A stretch of DNA of 64,000 nt from Flagellimonas meishanensis (GTDB lineage Bacteria > Bacteroidota > Bacteroidia > Flavobacteriales > Flavobacteriaceae): assembly GCF_019880545.1 (NCBI RefSeq), contig NZ_JAINVW010000001.1:558001-622000 (forward strand), written 5' to 3'. Of this stretch, positions 1-9,923 are shown in pieces. The notes under the pieces were generated by a model, which was not told where the DNA came from, searched no databases, and saw only the letters and a list, made by a program, of their open reading frames with translations. The first letter of the stretch is position 1. Each line of letters starts with the position of its first letter. A program made the translations under genes and the position numbers.

Positions 1-470
1 TGACCGGTTGTTAGTTCTACTTCGAACCGTAATTCAATTTGATCCCCACAGTTATATTCACCCTCAGAAACCCCTATTGCAGAAGTCATTTCCTGAAGAG
101 TAGCAGAAGCACCTATCCTTGGAAGGCCTAAAGGACCAATTTTAAATTCGGATGGGGCGAAAGTTTTAACAAAAGCCTCACCTGAAACGGTGGTACCATT
201 TTCAGGTGTATTATCTATTAAAGTTGCAAACAGCCTCATTTCTTTTAGGAGTCCCCCATCTTTCAAATCCTGGGTTTCAACCTCGACTGCCCAAATAGCA
301 TCAGGATTTAACACATCCATTGCAGGACTTATCACTTGGACAGTTCTCAATATCGAGCCCCGCCCTACTGTTGAAAGAACGTCGTCAACTGTCTTCTCCT
401 CTGTACTACATGAAAAGAAAGTAAGAAGAGAGCAAAAAGCTAAACTATAATTTGTGATTCTATTTTTCAT
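1..470 (-). CDS. Partial lipoprotein downstream of SusC/SusD pair
   Basis: The reading frame is open from an ATG at 470 to the left edge, so the C-terminus is missing. It begins MKNRITNYSLAFCSLL and has a lipobox ending FFSC, so the product is probably a lipidated outer-membrane or periplasmic protein. About 156 residues are visible, with a beta-rich look and a DVLSTVGRGSILRTV stretch after the signal. It starts 28 bp after the SusD-like gene on the same strand and is probably co-transcribed with it. A third small lipoprotein at this position is common in flavobacterial SusCD loci. Its function is not recognised. Confidence 0.8.
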   Translation of the reverse strand, partial: MKNRITNYSLAFCSLLTFFSCSTEEKTVDDVLSTVGRGSILRTVQVISPAMDVLNPDAIWAVEVETQDLKDGGLLKEMRLFATLIDNTPENGTTVSGEAFVKTFAPSEFKIGPLGLPRIGASATLQEMTSAIGVSEGEYNCGDQIELRFEVELTTG

Positions 471-498
471 ATTTTCTTGTTTTGTATTTACTTGCATA

Positions 499-2229
499 TT
501 AATTGGCAACCGGTGCCGATGCATTAGTATCCCAAAATACTGGTTGTGTTTGATCAGGTTTTTGGTTTATGTTCGAATTTGTGTTTGTTACGTTCGAAGG
601 ATAGTACATTGACCTCACAAAGATCCCTGGCGAAGGGGATCTATTGGGCTGTAGTGTGGTGGGATAACCTGTACGTCTGTAAAAGTTATAGGCTTCCACG
701 CCATTTCCGTAGACAGCAGTAAAAAACTGTTCTCCAAAAATGTCCCATTTTCCATTAGTAGATGCGGAATCCCATTCAGAAGAAATGTTGTCAATGAATT
801 GGGTGACCTGCGTTTCAGTTGGTGCAAAAGATAAATCGGCATCTGTATCAAGGGGGCCAAAGCTTTGAACTTTTGCGATAGATTTAGTAATCCCGGAAAT
901 CAATGCGGCTTTAGCAGCTGCCACATCTCCACTGGCCATGGCCATCTCACCTATCATAAAATCTGTCCAAGCGTCAGTAAGTATGGGTGTAATTCCAGCA
1001 CCTGATCCACCTGTAACCAATGTTACCCCTTCAAAACGGTCGTCATCAAATCGGCCTCCAACTGGATATACTCCCCATGCTGTTACAAAGAAGGCATCTG
1101 GATCGCGACCATCGTTCTGTCCATGATCTCTTCCCCATAAGCCATCGGGCAGGCTACAGAATGTAAAACCTCCATCCACATAATGCTGCGGTGGTGTTTG
1201 TGTTGAGCAACGGATAGTTTGTTGATTCGGTGGTATCTCCTGTCCCGGAACCGCGTCTGTCTGACGGTAAAAATAATATCTGAGTCTTGGATCATTCGAT
1301 GTTCGCAGAAGATTCATAAACCAATTCGATTGAAAATCCCCAACACCCGCAGGACCATAATTCAAACCATACCTTGGATGCCTGGTATCTGGATTGGAAG
1401 CGTTGGTGCCCGGCCAGTTGTATTCAAAATCTTCATCTGGGCTTGTAATATAATTTCCTGAGCTTACAATCGCATTAAAGCTGGCTTGGGCATTAGAGTC
1501 GACAAGCCTCCTCTGCAAATATATTCTCATCTTCAAAGTATTGGCCGCCTTTACCCATTTGGTATAATCATTACCATAATAGGCATCAAAAGATGGCTCT
1601 GAAGAAGTTGAATTAGTAAAATTCACTATGGCCTGATCCAATAAAGCCAAACAAGCTTCATAAATTGATGCACCACTATCTGCTTTGGGATTAAGCACCC
1701 CTTGATCACCTTGGAAAGCTTCAGTATATGGCACATCTCCAAAAAAATCTACCATTGAAACCATTAAATAAGCTTCAATGAACTGTGCAATTCCTAAATG
1801 CCTTGTTTGTCCGGCTTCTTCAGCCAATGGCGTCATAAGACGTATATCTTGAAGTATGCCTGTGTACGCATTTGTCCATTCATCTGTAAAATCGCTATCC
1901 TGATAGGTGGCTTGATAATTTTGAGAATTTCCATTGGTCATTGCAGTAATTCTTGTTAGCTCCAAGCCATGGACATTGAATCCATCTCCATTGGTTGCAC
2001 CCCCTGACACCCAGTTATCGTTGGCATCAGAATCTGCGTCACCCTCCAATTGTCGCACAAAATCCTCTTGGATGGAATTCAGGAAGAAATCTACGCTAGC
2101 TTGGTCAGAAGACAATGCGTTTGGGTCTTGCGTAAGATCTAATTCAGTTGTTTCACAACCCAAAACACTCGTGATTGCGAAGACTATAACTACTATTTTA
2201 TATCTGCTATTTCTTTTCATGTTAATCAT
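499..2229 (-). CDS. SusD/RagB-family nutrient-binding outer-membrane lipoprotein
   Basis: The 576-residue protein has a short basic N-terminus, a hydrophobic segment and a lipobox (SVLGC, Cys near residue 25). The mature start CETTELDLTQDPNALSSDQ and the body match the SusD_2 branch of SusD-like proteins, which cap a SusC channel and capture substrate at the cell surface. Start is ATG 2229 (MINMKRN) or the internal ATG three codons later. It lies 3 bp after the SusC-like gene, the usual tight SusC-SusD order. The substrate cannot be told from sequence: no glycoside hydrolase or peptidase is in the visible locus. Confidence 0.93.
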   Translation of the reverse strand: MINMKRNSRYKIVVIVFAITSVLGCETTELDLTQDPNALSSDQASVDFFLNSIQEDFVRQLEGDADSDANDNWVSGGATNGDGFNVHGLELTRITAMTNGNSQNYQATYQDSDFTDEWTNAYTGILQDIRLMTPLAEEAGQTRHLGIAQFIEAYLMVSMVDFFGDVPYTEAFQGDQGVLNPKADSGASIYEACLALLDQAIVNFTNSTSSEPSFDAYYGNDYTKWVKAANTLKMRIYLQRRLVDSNAQASFNAIVSSGNYITSPDEDFEYNWPGTNASNPDTRHPRYGLNYGPAGVGDFQSNWFMNLLRTSNDPRLRYYFYRQTDAVPGQEIPPNQQTIRCSTQTPPQHYVDGGFTFCSLPDGLWGRDHGQNDGRDPDAFFVTAWGVYPVGGRFDDDRFEGVTLVTGGSGAGITPILTDAWTDFMIGEMAMASGDVAAAKAALISGITKSIAKVQSFGPLDTDADLSFAPTETQVTQFIDNISSEWDSASTNGKWDIFGEQFFTAVYGNGVEAYNFYRRTGYPTTLQPNRSPSPGIFVRSMYYPSNVTNTNSNINQKPDQTQPVFWDTNASAPVAN

Positions 2230-2232
2230 TTT

Positions 2233-5200
2233 TTAAAAAGTTGCTTTTACGCTAAAACCATATCGTCTAGAACTCGGCCCATTCAAAAAGTCAAATCCAA
2301 ATCCATTGCCAACACCGGTTCCAGATGTATTTGGGTCGAAGTTTGCTCCATTGGGGGTATTAATGGCATCATACCATAAATTGAACCCTGAAACGGTAAA
2401 TGTCAGCCCTCCCAATGGAGTTTTGTCGAGGAACCTTTTAGGAATATCATAACTAAATGAAGCCTCTTGCAATCGAATTGTTGTAGCATCATAAACCTGG
2501 AGTTCAGAGGGTCCAAAAAGGACATTTGTGAAGAAAAAATCCGAATTATTGATTTGAACATTGTTGGGTTGACCGTTTGGTCCCAAACCATTGAGTATAA
2601 ATGATTCCCGACGATTTGTTGTTTCGGGAATTAGACCTCTTCCCAACAATGTTGAAATGGTACTGGAATATACATCCCCACCATGAACATAGTTGAACTG
2701 GAAGTTGAGCCTAAAATTTTTGTAAGAAATAGAATTTGTAAGGTTGGCCGTCCAATCTGGATTAGGATCTCCTATTATTCCATTTTCGGGATCTGTCAAA
2801 TAGTTGCCATTGGCATCCACTAAATATTCTCCCGTCTCATTATCCCTGTCTATTCTAGATCCAAAGAAGACACCCAAGGGTTCACCTGGAATTGCCGCAT
2901 TGCCAAGATTGGAAAATCCGGAATACACCACTTGATCTGTATCAAGCCCTAGGTCGGTAACCTCGGTTTCAAAAGCGGTAAAATTAAGATTCGTGTTCCA
3001 TTTAAAACCGTCTCCTTCCGTTCCAAACCAATTTGCCCCTAAGTCTATTTCAATACCTTTGGATTCAATTTCACCAACATTTGTATCTGTTGTAACAAAA
3101 CCAGTTGATGGATCTAATGGACGATTTACAATCAAATCTTCCGTTATCCTTCTGTATACTGACAAATCCAAAGTAATGTTATTATTGAAGAATGCAGACT
3201 CCAAACCTAGCTCTAACTCTGTGAGTGTCTCTGGTTTAAGATTAGGATTCCCAAGCCTCTGTCCAGAGGTGTTTGTTACAACATTGGTCCCTCCACCGGT
3301 CTGAAGGTCGTTGGTTACTAGAACCAAGGTTGACGCAACCGGGTAAGGATTAAGAGTGTTAAACCCTGCGGAAGTACCGTATCCGGCCCTTAGTTTCAAG
3401 TAATTGAGCCCATTTTCACTTTTTAAACCATCAAAAACTTGCGTTGGGATAAAGGATATGCTTGCACTTGGATAGAACAAAGTTCGATTGTCCCTTGCAA
3501 AATTGGATGCCCAGTCATTTCGACCAGATAGGGTCAAATAGAGAAAACCATCATAATCGAAGTCCAATTGTCCATAAGTACCAACCAAGTTCCTTTCTCT
3601 AGAAAATTGGATTTCATCATTATTCAAGAAGTTAAAGTGTCTCAAAACTCCAAAAACCTGTTGACCATCACTTGTTATTCCATTACGGTCAAATATTTCA
3701 GCTCTTGTTGTGCCACCTACATTAAAGCTAAAGTCAATTTTGTCAGAAAGCGGAAAGTTTCCTGTCAAAACTAGGTTGTGGTCCCAAATGGTACTTACAT
3801 TGTTCCATGTTGAATAAATCCCACTCAATAGTCTTGCATCTCCACTATTGCTATTTATACCTCCTTTGTTTTGAAAATTAACGTTGGATTCATTATAAAT
3901 ATCAAGACCAGCCCTATAGTTGATATTCAGGTTTTCCGTTAAATCATAGTTGACCCCGACTTGGCCAAAAACTCTATTGGTTAGCTGCGTACTTCCAGCA
4001 TTTGCAATGGTCCATAAAGGATGTTGGATGTCGTTAGTTTGTCTGTAGTATACACTCCCTCCGGTAACTGGGTTTTGAAAAGGAAAGCTTTGGATATCTA
4101 TGTTTCTGGGCGTAAACCAAAGGTCGCCGAAAGCAGAAGAACCCGTCCCAGTTGCTCCATTCCCCGTACTTAAGGCTACTGGCGGAGAGATAAACTTAGT
4201 TCTGGTAAAGTTCAGGGTTCCAGTAACATTAAATTTGTTGGTTAATTGAGCGTTCCCCCCTACACTTATATTATTTCTAAGCAATGAATTACCCGGAGTA
4301 AACCCTTGGTCTTCTAAATGTCCATAATTTAGGTTATATGCGACTTTACCATCATTGGTTGTACCACGGGCATTAATGGAGGTATTTATTACCGTTCCTG
4401 TTCTAAAGAACTTTTCAACACTATCATAAGGTCTCCACTCATATCTCGCACCTTGAAATTCTGGAAAGGCCTGTGGGATCCCAGTTACTGGATTGGCCGT
4501 GGAATATGGATGTGGTAAGGTGCCTTGCGCATCAAACGCTGGGTCATTCCCCCAACCATCAACACCATCACGATTAAAGCTTGGCCCCCAATTACTAAAA
4601 AACCAACCAAAAGCTTGATCAAAGCCACCGCCATACTCATTTTGATAGTCTGGCAAAGAAGCAATTTCATTAAAGAATATGGATGAACTTATGGAAATCT
4701 CATTCTTTTGAATTTGTCGTCTGTCAGCACCTCCTTTTGTAGTGATTAGCACCACGCCATTTTTACCTTGAGATCCATATAAAGTTGCAGCGGCCAAGCC
4801 CTTTAAAACGTTAACACTTTCGATGTTGTTTGGATCTAAATCCAAAAACCGGCTCGATCCATTATTGCCATTGATAAAGTCTTGGCGATCTCCCTGTAAT
4901 CCTTGAGAGTTTGTTTGGCCACTAAATGGAACACCATCAACTATAAAGAGTGCCTGGTTATCTGTGCTAAAAGAATTGTAGCCTCGTATAATGATGTTTG
5001 TTCCTGAACCTGATAGACCGCTTTGTTGATTTATTTGTACACCAGATGCTTTACCTGTAAGTATTCTAGCTATATCACCTTCTGATCTCTGTTCCACCTG
5101 TTCGGAACCTACTTCGGCCACCGCATAACCAAGTGCTTGTTTTTCCTTTTTAATGCCCAAAGCAGTAACCACAACTTCTTGCAAGGCCTGTGTGTCTTCT

Positions 5201-5487
5201 TGCATCTGCACATTAAGAGTATTTTGGACACCTACTTGTCTTAATTCTTCTTTCTGTCCTATATAAGTAAACACTAATGTTTGGCCTTCGTTTGCGGTAA
5301 TAGCATAATTACCATCGAAATCGGTTTGGGTACCACTGGAAGTGCCTTGCACGACAATATTCACCCCAGGGAGCGGGAGACCATTCTGATCCGTAACTGA
5401 ACCCGTAATGGTCCTTTCTTGGGACAGAACGGATGATAAAGTGAATAACATCAGAACAAATGCCCCATACAGTTTCTTTACTTTCAT
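2233..5487 (-). CDS. SusC/RagA-family TonB-linked outer-membrane transporter
   Basis: This 1084-residue protein has a signal peptide (LFTLSSVLSQE), then a carboxypeptidase-regulatory-like domain (ITGSVTDQNGLPLPGVNIVV, about 25-100), a plug with the SusC signature (NIIIRGYNSFSTDNQALFIVDGVPF, about 165-190), and a long beta-barrel ending in an aromatic-rich strand with terminal Phe (FSVKATF). These are the hallmarks of SusC-type active importers energised by TonB-ExbBD. It is first in the SusC-SusD-lipoprotein operon. A 539-bp gap separates it from the AraC-type gene on the same strand, which may regulate it. Confidence 0.95.
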   Translation of the reverse strand: MKVKKLYGAFVLMLFTLSSVLSQERTITGSVTDQNGLPLPGVNIVVQGTSSGTQTDFDGNYAITANEGQTLVFTYIGQKEELRQVGVQNTLNVQMQEDTQALQEVVVTALGIKKEKQALGYAVAEVGSEQVEQRSEGDIARILTGKASGVQINQQSGLSGSGTNIIIRGYNSFSTDNQALFIVDGVPFSGQTNSQGLQGDRQDFINGNNGSSRFLDLDPNNIESVNVLKGLAAATLYGSQGKNGVVLITTKGGADRRQIQKNEISISSSIFFNEIASLPDYQNEYGGGFDQAFGWFFSNWGPSFNRDGVDGWGNDPAFDAQGTLPHPYSTANPVTGIPQAFPEFQGARYEWRPYDSVEKFFRTGTVINTSINARGTTNDGKVAYNLNYGHLEDQGFTPGNSLLRNNISVGGNAQLTNKFNVTGTLNFTRTKFISPPVALSTGNGATGTGSSAFGDLWFTPRNIDIQSFPFQNPVTGGSVYYRQTNDIQHPLWTIANAGSTQLTNRVFGQVGVNYDLTENLNINYRAGLDIYNESNVNFQNKGGINSNSGDARLLSGIYSTWNNVSTIWDHNLVLTGNFPLSDKIDFSFNVGGTTRAEIFDRNGITSDGQQVFGVLRHFNFLNNDEIQFSRERNLVGTYGQLDFDYDGFLYLTLSGRNDWASNFARDNRTLFYPSASISFIPTQVFDGLKSENGLNYLKLRAGYGTSAGFNTLNPYPVASTLVLVTNDLQTGGGTNVVTNTSGQRLGNPNLKPETLTELELGLESAFFNNNITLDLSVYRRITEDLIVNRPLDPSTGFVTTDTNVGEIESKGIEIDLGANWFGTEGDGFKWNTNLNFTAFETEVTDLGLDTDQVVYSGFSNLGNAAIPGEPLGVFFGSRIDRDNETGEYLVDANGNYLTDPENGIIGDPNPDWTANLTNSISYKNFRLNFQFNYVHGGDVYSSTISTLLGRGLIPETTNRRESFILNGLGPNGQPNNVQINNSDFFFTNVLFGPSELQVYDATTIRLQEASFSYDIPKRFLDKTPLGGLTFTVSGFNLWYDAINTPNGANFDPNTSGTGVGNGFGFDFLNGPSSRRYGFSVKATF

Positions 5488-6026
5488 AGAGTTAAAGTTT
5501 TGTTAGTAATTAAATGAGTTAGTGCAACTGAGAAAGGCGGGCGGGAGATGCGTTTGATAGCTAATTCAAATACTCAAAAAACGAGAACAAAACTTAAAGG
5601 ATGTTCCTTTTTGGTAAGGCGTCTCACCACCCTACCTTTACAATTGCGAGGTAAAACAATTGATAAAAAACTGTTAATTTGTCTTGGCCTATCAATCCAG
5701 TTTCTTTTGCCGCTGAATCCAGACATTATAAATATTCTGAGCCTTCAAACACCGATATTAAATGAATGTGTCAGAAATTTGAGTCACAATCAAAAGAAGA
5801 TCATCAACAATGTTTTTACAACCCATTTGGTGTTCCTTCGACGGGGCAGTTTTATGCTCGTCTTGTTTGAATAGCATATCAAAAACACATAATAAATATT
5901 AATATCGATCTATCCTCTTTTAAAAAATCCAGAGAGTGTTGGTAGTAAAACGATCATTGTACAAACAGGATGGATGAATGGCTGTACATGTTGGGAATAG
6001 TTATAAATTCAAATGACATAACCTAT
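5488..6026. other. Non-coding upstream region of the SusC operon
   Basis: This 539-bp stretch lies between the SusC start and the stop of the AraC-type gene. The only open frame of note (5548-5874, plus) has no family resemblance and looks non-coding. I found no perfect TAnnTTTG promoter on the minus strand and no strong hairpin. It should hold the operon promoter and 5' leader. Confidence 0.5.
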
Positions 6027-7148
6027 TTAGGCAACGGCTACAGGTCTTTGTGCAAGTTTTTTTCTTTTATAGACGATGGGGGAATTGCCGTTAAATTTTT
6101 TAAAAGCCACATAAAATGTAGCCCTACTGTTGAAGCCACTCTGAAATGCAATTTCCTTTACACTTGAGTTGTCATTTTGTAAAAGCCTCTCCGCTTCGCG
6201 TATTCTGTACGAGTTTATAAAATCATGAAATCCCATCTCATAATGTTCGTTAATTATTTGAGATGTATGATGCCTGGAAATGTGCATTTTTTCAGCGAGT
6301 TGATCCAAGCACAGATCTTGATTTAAATACGGTTTTTCATTGGCCATAAGCTTCTCCAATATTCCCTTTAACTCTGCTGACAATGATATTGAAAGACCGG
6401 ATTTGCCATATCTAGGGTAATCTTTGTTAGTGCTTCTTAAATGCAAATTTTTATCATAAAGAAAATTGGGCTTGGTAATTGACAAAAAGGAAAATACAGT
6501 TAGAAATATGCAGATTGCCCCCGTGGTTAGGAGTGCAATCTCAGCTCCAATCATATTGAATACTTTGAGTGGGAAAATCAGAATAAATATAGCCGTTAAA
6601 CAAAAAAGGGCGTAAGCTAAGAATTTGGACAAATAACCAATTTTATGGTTCATAACTGTCATTTCACCAATTACGACATAAGACATCAAGGAATAGACAA
6701 CAAGCAAGGTTGTAATCAATATATGGAATAAAGTCCCTTTTTCGATAGTAATATGCTTGACCAAAAATGCTGATTCAAACTTCGACAATCCATGAAATAG
6801 TCCGTATAGTATAATTATAACGAGAAATTGCACAGCTAAATGAATTAGTAAAGTAACTATCAGGCTCTTTCTTTTTATGAAGCAGTCACTAACAAATAGA
6901 TATAGAATTGGACCAAGAAGTCCATATAAGAAAGGATTTGAATGGTAAGACTTCAATTCCCTGAACGATTGGAGAATATGAAATTTATATATGTCATGAA
7001 ATATTATGGCAGAGGACAAAAGTATTACTGCAAGCAGCATATACTTACTTAAAGTAGCGCTAAAAGTTTTATGAAACATTATTGAAACGGCCAAAAAGAT
7101 ACCTTGAAAGCCAAAAAACAAAAAAAATGTTTTATAAATCCACTCCAT
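6027..7148 (-). CDS. AraC-family regulator with N-terminal 7TM membrane domain
   Basis: This 373-residue protein has about seven hydrophobic segments in residues 1-235, then a linker and a C-terminal AraC/HTH_18 DNA-binding domain (about 265-365). The recognition region includes LAEKMHISRHHTSQIINEH and VKEIAFQSGFNSRATFYVAFKKFNG, the typical second helix-turn-helix with AFKKxxGxSP. Proteins of this architecture are membrane-bound transcription factors common in Flavobacteria. It lies upstream of and co-oriented with the SusC operon, so a role in controlling that uptake system is inferred. The ligand is unknown. Confidence 0.9.
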   Translation of the reverse strand: MEWIYKTFFLFFGFQGIFLAVSIMFHKTFSATLSKYMLLAVILLSSAIIFHDIYKFHILQSFRELKSYHSNPFLYGLLGPILYLFVSDCFIKRKSLIVTLLIHLAVQFLVIIILYGLFHGLSKFESAFLVKHITIEKGTLFHILITTLLVVYSLMSYVVIGEMTVMNHKIGYLSKFLAYALFCLTAIFILIFPLKVFNMIGAEIALLTTGAICIFLTVFSFLSITKPNFLYDKNLHLRSTNKDYPRYGKSGLSISLSAELKGILEKLMANEKPYLNQDLCLDQLAEKMHISRHHTSQIINEHYEMGFHDFINSYRIREAERLLQNDNSSVKEIAFQSGFNSRATFYVAFKKFNGNSPIVYKRKKLAQRPVAVA

Positions 7149-7430
7149 TTTTCGATCCTTCTTACTAAGAATTTCATCCTATTATGTAAGTTTTATCATT
7201 GTATTCCTTAAGGTTTGGAAGCAATAGGACACTAACATCATCAAATTTAATGGGCAGCTTATGGTATATCAACCAAAAGCTTTGAATTATATTCAACGAA
7301 CCGATTCAAAATATTCATCACCGATTGTTTAAATACACTGCTTTAGTTTTTAATTTCAAGATAAATCTGAGTCTATCCCGATAGGCGTTGACTACTATCT
7401 TAGAAGGATTTCCTGTAGAAAAGCTAAAAT

Positions 7431-8327
7431 TTGGAATTAAAACATTTTAAACTGGTAAAAGCAATAGCAGAGTGTGGAAGTTTGCGGAAGGCTTCCGATA
7501 TACTTTTTTTATCCCAATCCGCGCTAAGTTATCAACTTAAAGAACTTGAAACAGAATTAGGGAAAAAAGTGTTTTATAGAGTGAACAATAAACTAGTCAT
7601 TTCCGAAACGGGGGAATTAATTCTTAGCTATTCACATAAAGTATTATCGGAATTAATAGAACTAAAGAATTCAATCGAGGAGGTTACTGGCAAATTTAGG
7701 GGTAGAATCAAAATAGGCCTTGAAGCATATACCTCATATTTTTGGTTGCCTCAAGTTTTAAAAACTTTAAGAGCACATTGTCCTGATACGGATATAGTTC
7801 TAAACACAGAAAGCCCAACTAAGCCGTTATTCTTACTTGAGGAAAGAAAACTTGATTTTGCTATCGTCCTCTTTCGCTTTGAAAACATGAATTTCAACTT
7901 TGAAAAGCTATTTAATGATGAACTTATTGTTGTTGCTTCCAATAAGCATTCTTTTGCAAGTAAAGAGTATGTATGCATAAAAGACTTTAACAATGAAAAT
8001 ATTATTACACATAGTGCAAAATCAGAAAGAGATAGAGTACTTGAAAGTGAACATGAACTACAACAGCTTACTCCCAAAAAATACACGGTCATAAAACATA
8101 CACAGACAATCCTTGAAATGGTAGACCAACAATTGGGAGTGGCTATTCTCTCCAAATGGGCCATTGGGCATTACATTCGAGATAAAGATTTGGTTTTATT
8201 GAAATTAGGACCTAAAGGCACCTTTAGGAGTTGGTATCTGGCATACTTAAAGAATAAGAATCTCAAACCATATGAAAAAACATTTTTGAGAATTTTAAAG
8301 GAAAATATTAGCGTCCAGAAAGTCTGA
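7431..8327 (+). CDS. LysR-family regulator, MetR-like, TTG start
   Basis: The protein has 298 residues, with an N-terminal winged HTH (LKHFKLVKAIAECGSLRKASDILFLSQSALSYQLKELE) and a substrate-binding domain starting RIKIGLEAYTSYFWLPQVLK. The EAYTSYxWxP block resembles MetR-type effector domains. The start is a TTG: an in-frame TAA at 7425 rules out anything further upstream, and TTG gives the canonical LysR N-terminus MELKHF. It is convergent with a clearly paralogous LysR gene 35 bp away. The 282-bp gap to the AraC-type gene is a divergent promoter region. The target is unknown. Confidence 0.93.
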   Translation: MELKHFKLVKAIAECGSLRKASDILFLSQSALSYQLKELETELGKKVFYRVNNKLVISETGELILSYSHKVLSELIELKNSIEEVTGKFRGRIKIGLEAYTSYFWLPQVLKTLRAHCPDTDIVLNTESPTKPLFLLEERKLDFAIVLFRFENMNFNFEKLFNDELIVVASNKHSFASKEYVCIKDFNNENIITHSAKSERDRVLESEHELQQLTPKKYTVIKHTQTILEMVDQQLGVAILSKWAIGHYIRDKDLVLLKLGPKGTFRSWYLAYLKNKNLKPYEKTFLRILKENISVQKV

Positions 8328-8362
8328 CTGGAGTCTTTGTCTCATTCAAAGTACAATGAATT

Positions 8363-9265
8363 TTAAAAATCTGGTTTATACAGTTCAAAATCCCCCCTTA
8401 AAACATCCAAAAAGTATTTTTCAAACTTACTTAGGTTTCGATTTTTCAGATATACCCAATACCAGTTTCTAAACGTTCCATTTTTACCAAATTTTATAAG
8501 CTTTAGTTTTTTTTCACCAATATATTTTGAAATTGCCCATTTAGAGAGAATAGCCACCCCAAGACCTTCATTAACCATTTCCAAAATAGACTGTGTGTTC
8601 CCAATATGAATATATTTTAAAGGATTTATTTCCTTTGCCCCAAATGCTTTCTCCAAAACTTTATCCTTTTGATTCTTACCGCTGTGGGTAATGATTACCT
8701 CTTCAACAAAATCCCTAGCCTCTAGATAGTTGCGCTTGGAAAGAATGTGAGAATTTGGCAGAACAACGACCAATTCGTCCCGTAAAACCGGAACAGATTC
8801 GAAATAAGATTCGCTAGGCTGGTACACCATAATTGCAAAATCTAAATTATTGGATTCTAACAAATGTAAAGGTCTTGTAGAATTTTCGGTGTTGATTGTA
8901 ATTTCTATGTTCGGGTAAGTTTTATGAAATTTTCGCAAGATTGACGGAAACCAGTAATATGAGGTATATGCTTCAAGTGATATTCGGATAGAACCCTTTT
9001 CCTCACCTTTGATTTCCATTAAGCTTGAGTTTAATTCTTCCAACCTCTTGAGAATTAGCTTTGCATATCTCAGCACAACTTCACCAGTTTCCGATATAAC
9101 AAGTCTTTTATTCACTCGGTGAAAAACTACCATTCCAACTTCTGCCTCAAATTCCTTTAATTGATGACTCAAAGCAGATTGCGACAAACACAAAACTTCA
9201 GAAGCTTTACTCAAAGTCCCCAATTTATGTACCTCGACCACTAACCTTAAATGCCGTATTTCCAT
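8363..9265 (-). CDS. LysR-family regulator, MetR-like, paralogue of the neighbour
   Basis: The 300-residue protein has an N-terminal HTH (MEIRHLRLVVEVHKLGTLSKASEVLCLSQSALSHQLKEFE) and an effector-binding domain with the same EAYTSYYWFP block as the gene at 7431. Both also share TQSILEM/TQTILEM followed by GLGVAILSKWAI, so they are duplicates. It is divergent from the DUF3291 gene with a 25-bp dyad between them, so regulation of that gene and autoregulation are plausible. The inducer is unknown. Confidence 0.94.
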   Translation of the reverse strand: MEIRHLRLVVEVHKLGTLSKASEVLCLSQSALSHQLKEFEAEVGMVVFHRVNKRLVISETGEVVLRYAKLILKRLEELNSSLMEIKGEEKGSIRISLEAYTSYYWFPSILRKFHKTYPNIEITINTENSTRPLHLLESNNLDFAIMVYQPSESYFESVPVLRDELVVVLPNSHILSKRNYLEARDFVEEVIITHSGKNQKDKVLEKAFGAKEINPLKYIHIGNTQSILEMVNEGLGVAILSKWAISKYIGEKKLKLIKFGKNGTFRNWYWVYLKNRNLSKFEKYFLDVLRGDFELYKPDF

Positions 9266-9273
9266 GTTGGAAT

Positions 9274-9298
9274 GTAATTGTATTCAATTTCAAATTAC
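9274..9298. promoter_or_regulatory. Candidate LysR operator dyad
   Basis: GTAATT and AATTAC form a perfect 6-bp inverted repeat with a 13-bp spacer. It lies 8 bp upstream of the LysR start codon, between that gene and the divergent DUF3291 gene. LysR proteins classically bind interrupted AT-rich dyads at such divergent promoters. Assignment is by position and symmetry only. Confidence 0.4.
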
Positions 9299-9422
9299 CA
9301 CATTTTGAGTTGTATTAAAACATTCAATGAATATTATTCAAGTACCTGTTGAGAAAAATACGATGACAAAAAAAATGTTCAAGATGAAAACATATAGTTT
9401 TGTCATTCATTTGGCTTTTCTT

Positions 9423-9866
9423 ATGAAAGATTCTCATGTTGCACAGATAAATATTAGCAAGCTAAAAAAACCATTGGAGCATCCTTCTATTAAGGACTTT
9501 GTAGATATGTTGTCTCCCATCAATGAAGAGGCAGAAAGGTCTCCCGGTTATGTTTGGCGATTAAAATCAGAATCGGGTTACTCCTCAGATTTGATTGTTT
9601 TTCCAGATCCTTTAGTGATAATAAATTTGACCGTATGGGAGAGTCTAGATGATTTAAGGAATTTCACCTATAACAATGGTCTTCATCTCCAAGCATTAAA
9701 AAATAGGAAAAAATGGTTTCATTCTATAAAGCCGTCATATGCCATTTGGTATATTAGGAAGGGAGAACTGCCTACCATAGAAGAAGGAAAAAAAAGGCTC
9801 CTACACATAAAAAAACATGGAGCAAGCGAGTATTCCTTTGATTTTACATGGCAATCGGCTGAGTAA
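9423..9866 (+). CDS. DUF3291 family protein
   Basis: From ATG 9423 the protein has 147 residues and starts MKDSHVAQINISKL, as DUF3291 proteins usually do (HLAQLNIxRL). Family landmarks follow: EAERSPGYVWRLKSESG, a VIINLTVWESLDDLRNFTY block, KKWFHSIKPSYAIWYI and GxLPTIEEGKKRL. The fold is thought to be a dimeric alpha-beta barrel related to monooxygenase-like proteins. The biochemical role is not established. In-frame ATGs at 9327, 9363 and 9384 would add 13-32 residues not typical of the family. The LysR regulator is divergent to it. Confidence 0.82.
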   Translation: MKDSHVAQINISKLKKPLEHPSIKDFVDMLSPINEEAERSPGYVWRLKSESGYSSDLIVFPDPLVIINLTVWESLDDLRNFTYNNGLHLQALKNRKKWFHSIKPSYAIWYIRKGELPTIEEGKKRLLHIKKHGASEYSFDFTWQSAE

Positions 9867-9923
9867 TGTAATTACTCTTCTTCCTGTTGGGTTTAAATTA
9901 AAGTAGAGCGAAAAACAACTTAT

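Noticed and set aside
190..450. 86-codon plus-strand frame at the left edge
   Set aside because: It is antisense to a minus-strand gene with a clear signal peptide and lipobox that runs off the window, and shows no protein-like pattern.
5548..5874. 108-codon plus-strand frame upstream of SusC
   Set aside because: No signal, domain or plausible composition; it sits in the promoter region and was treated as chance.
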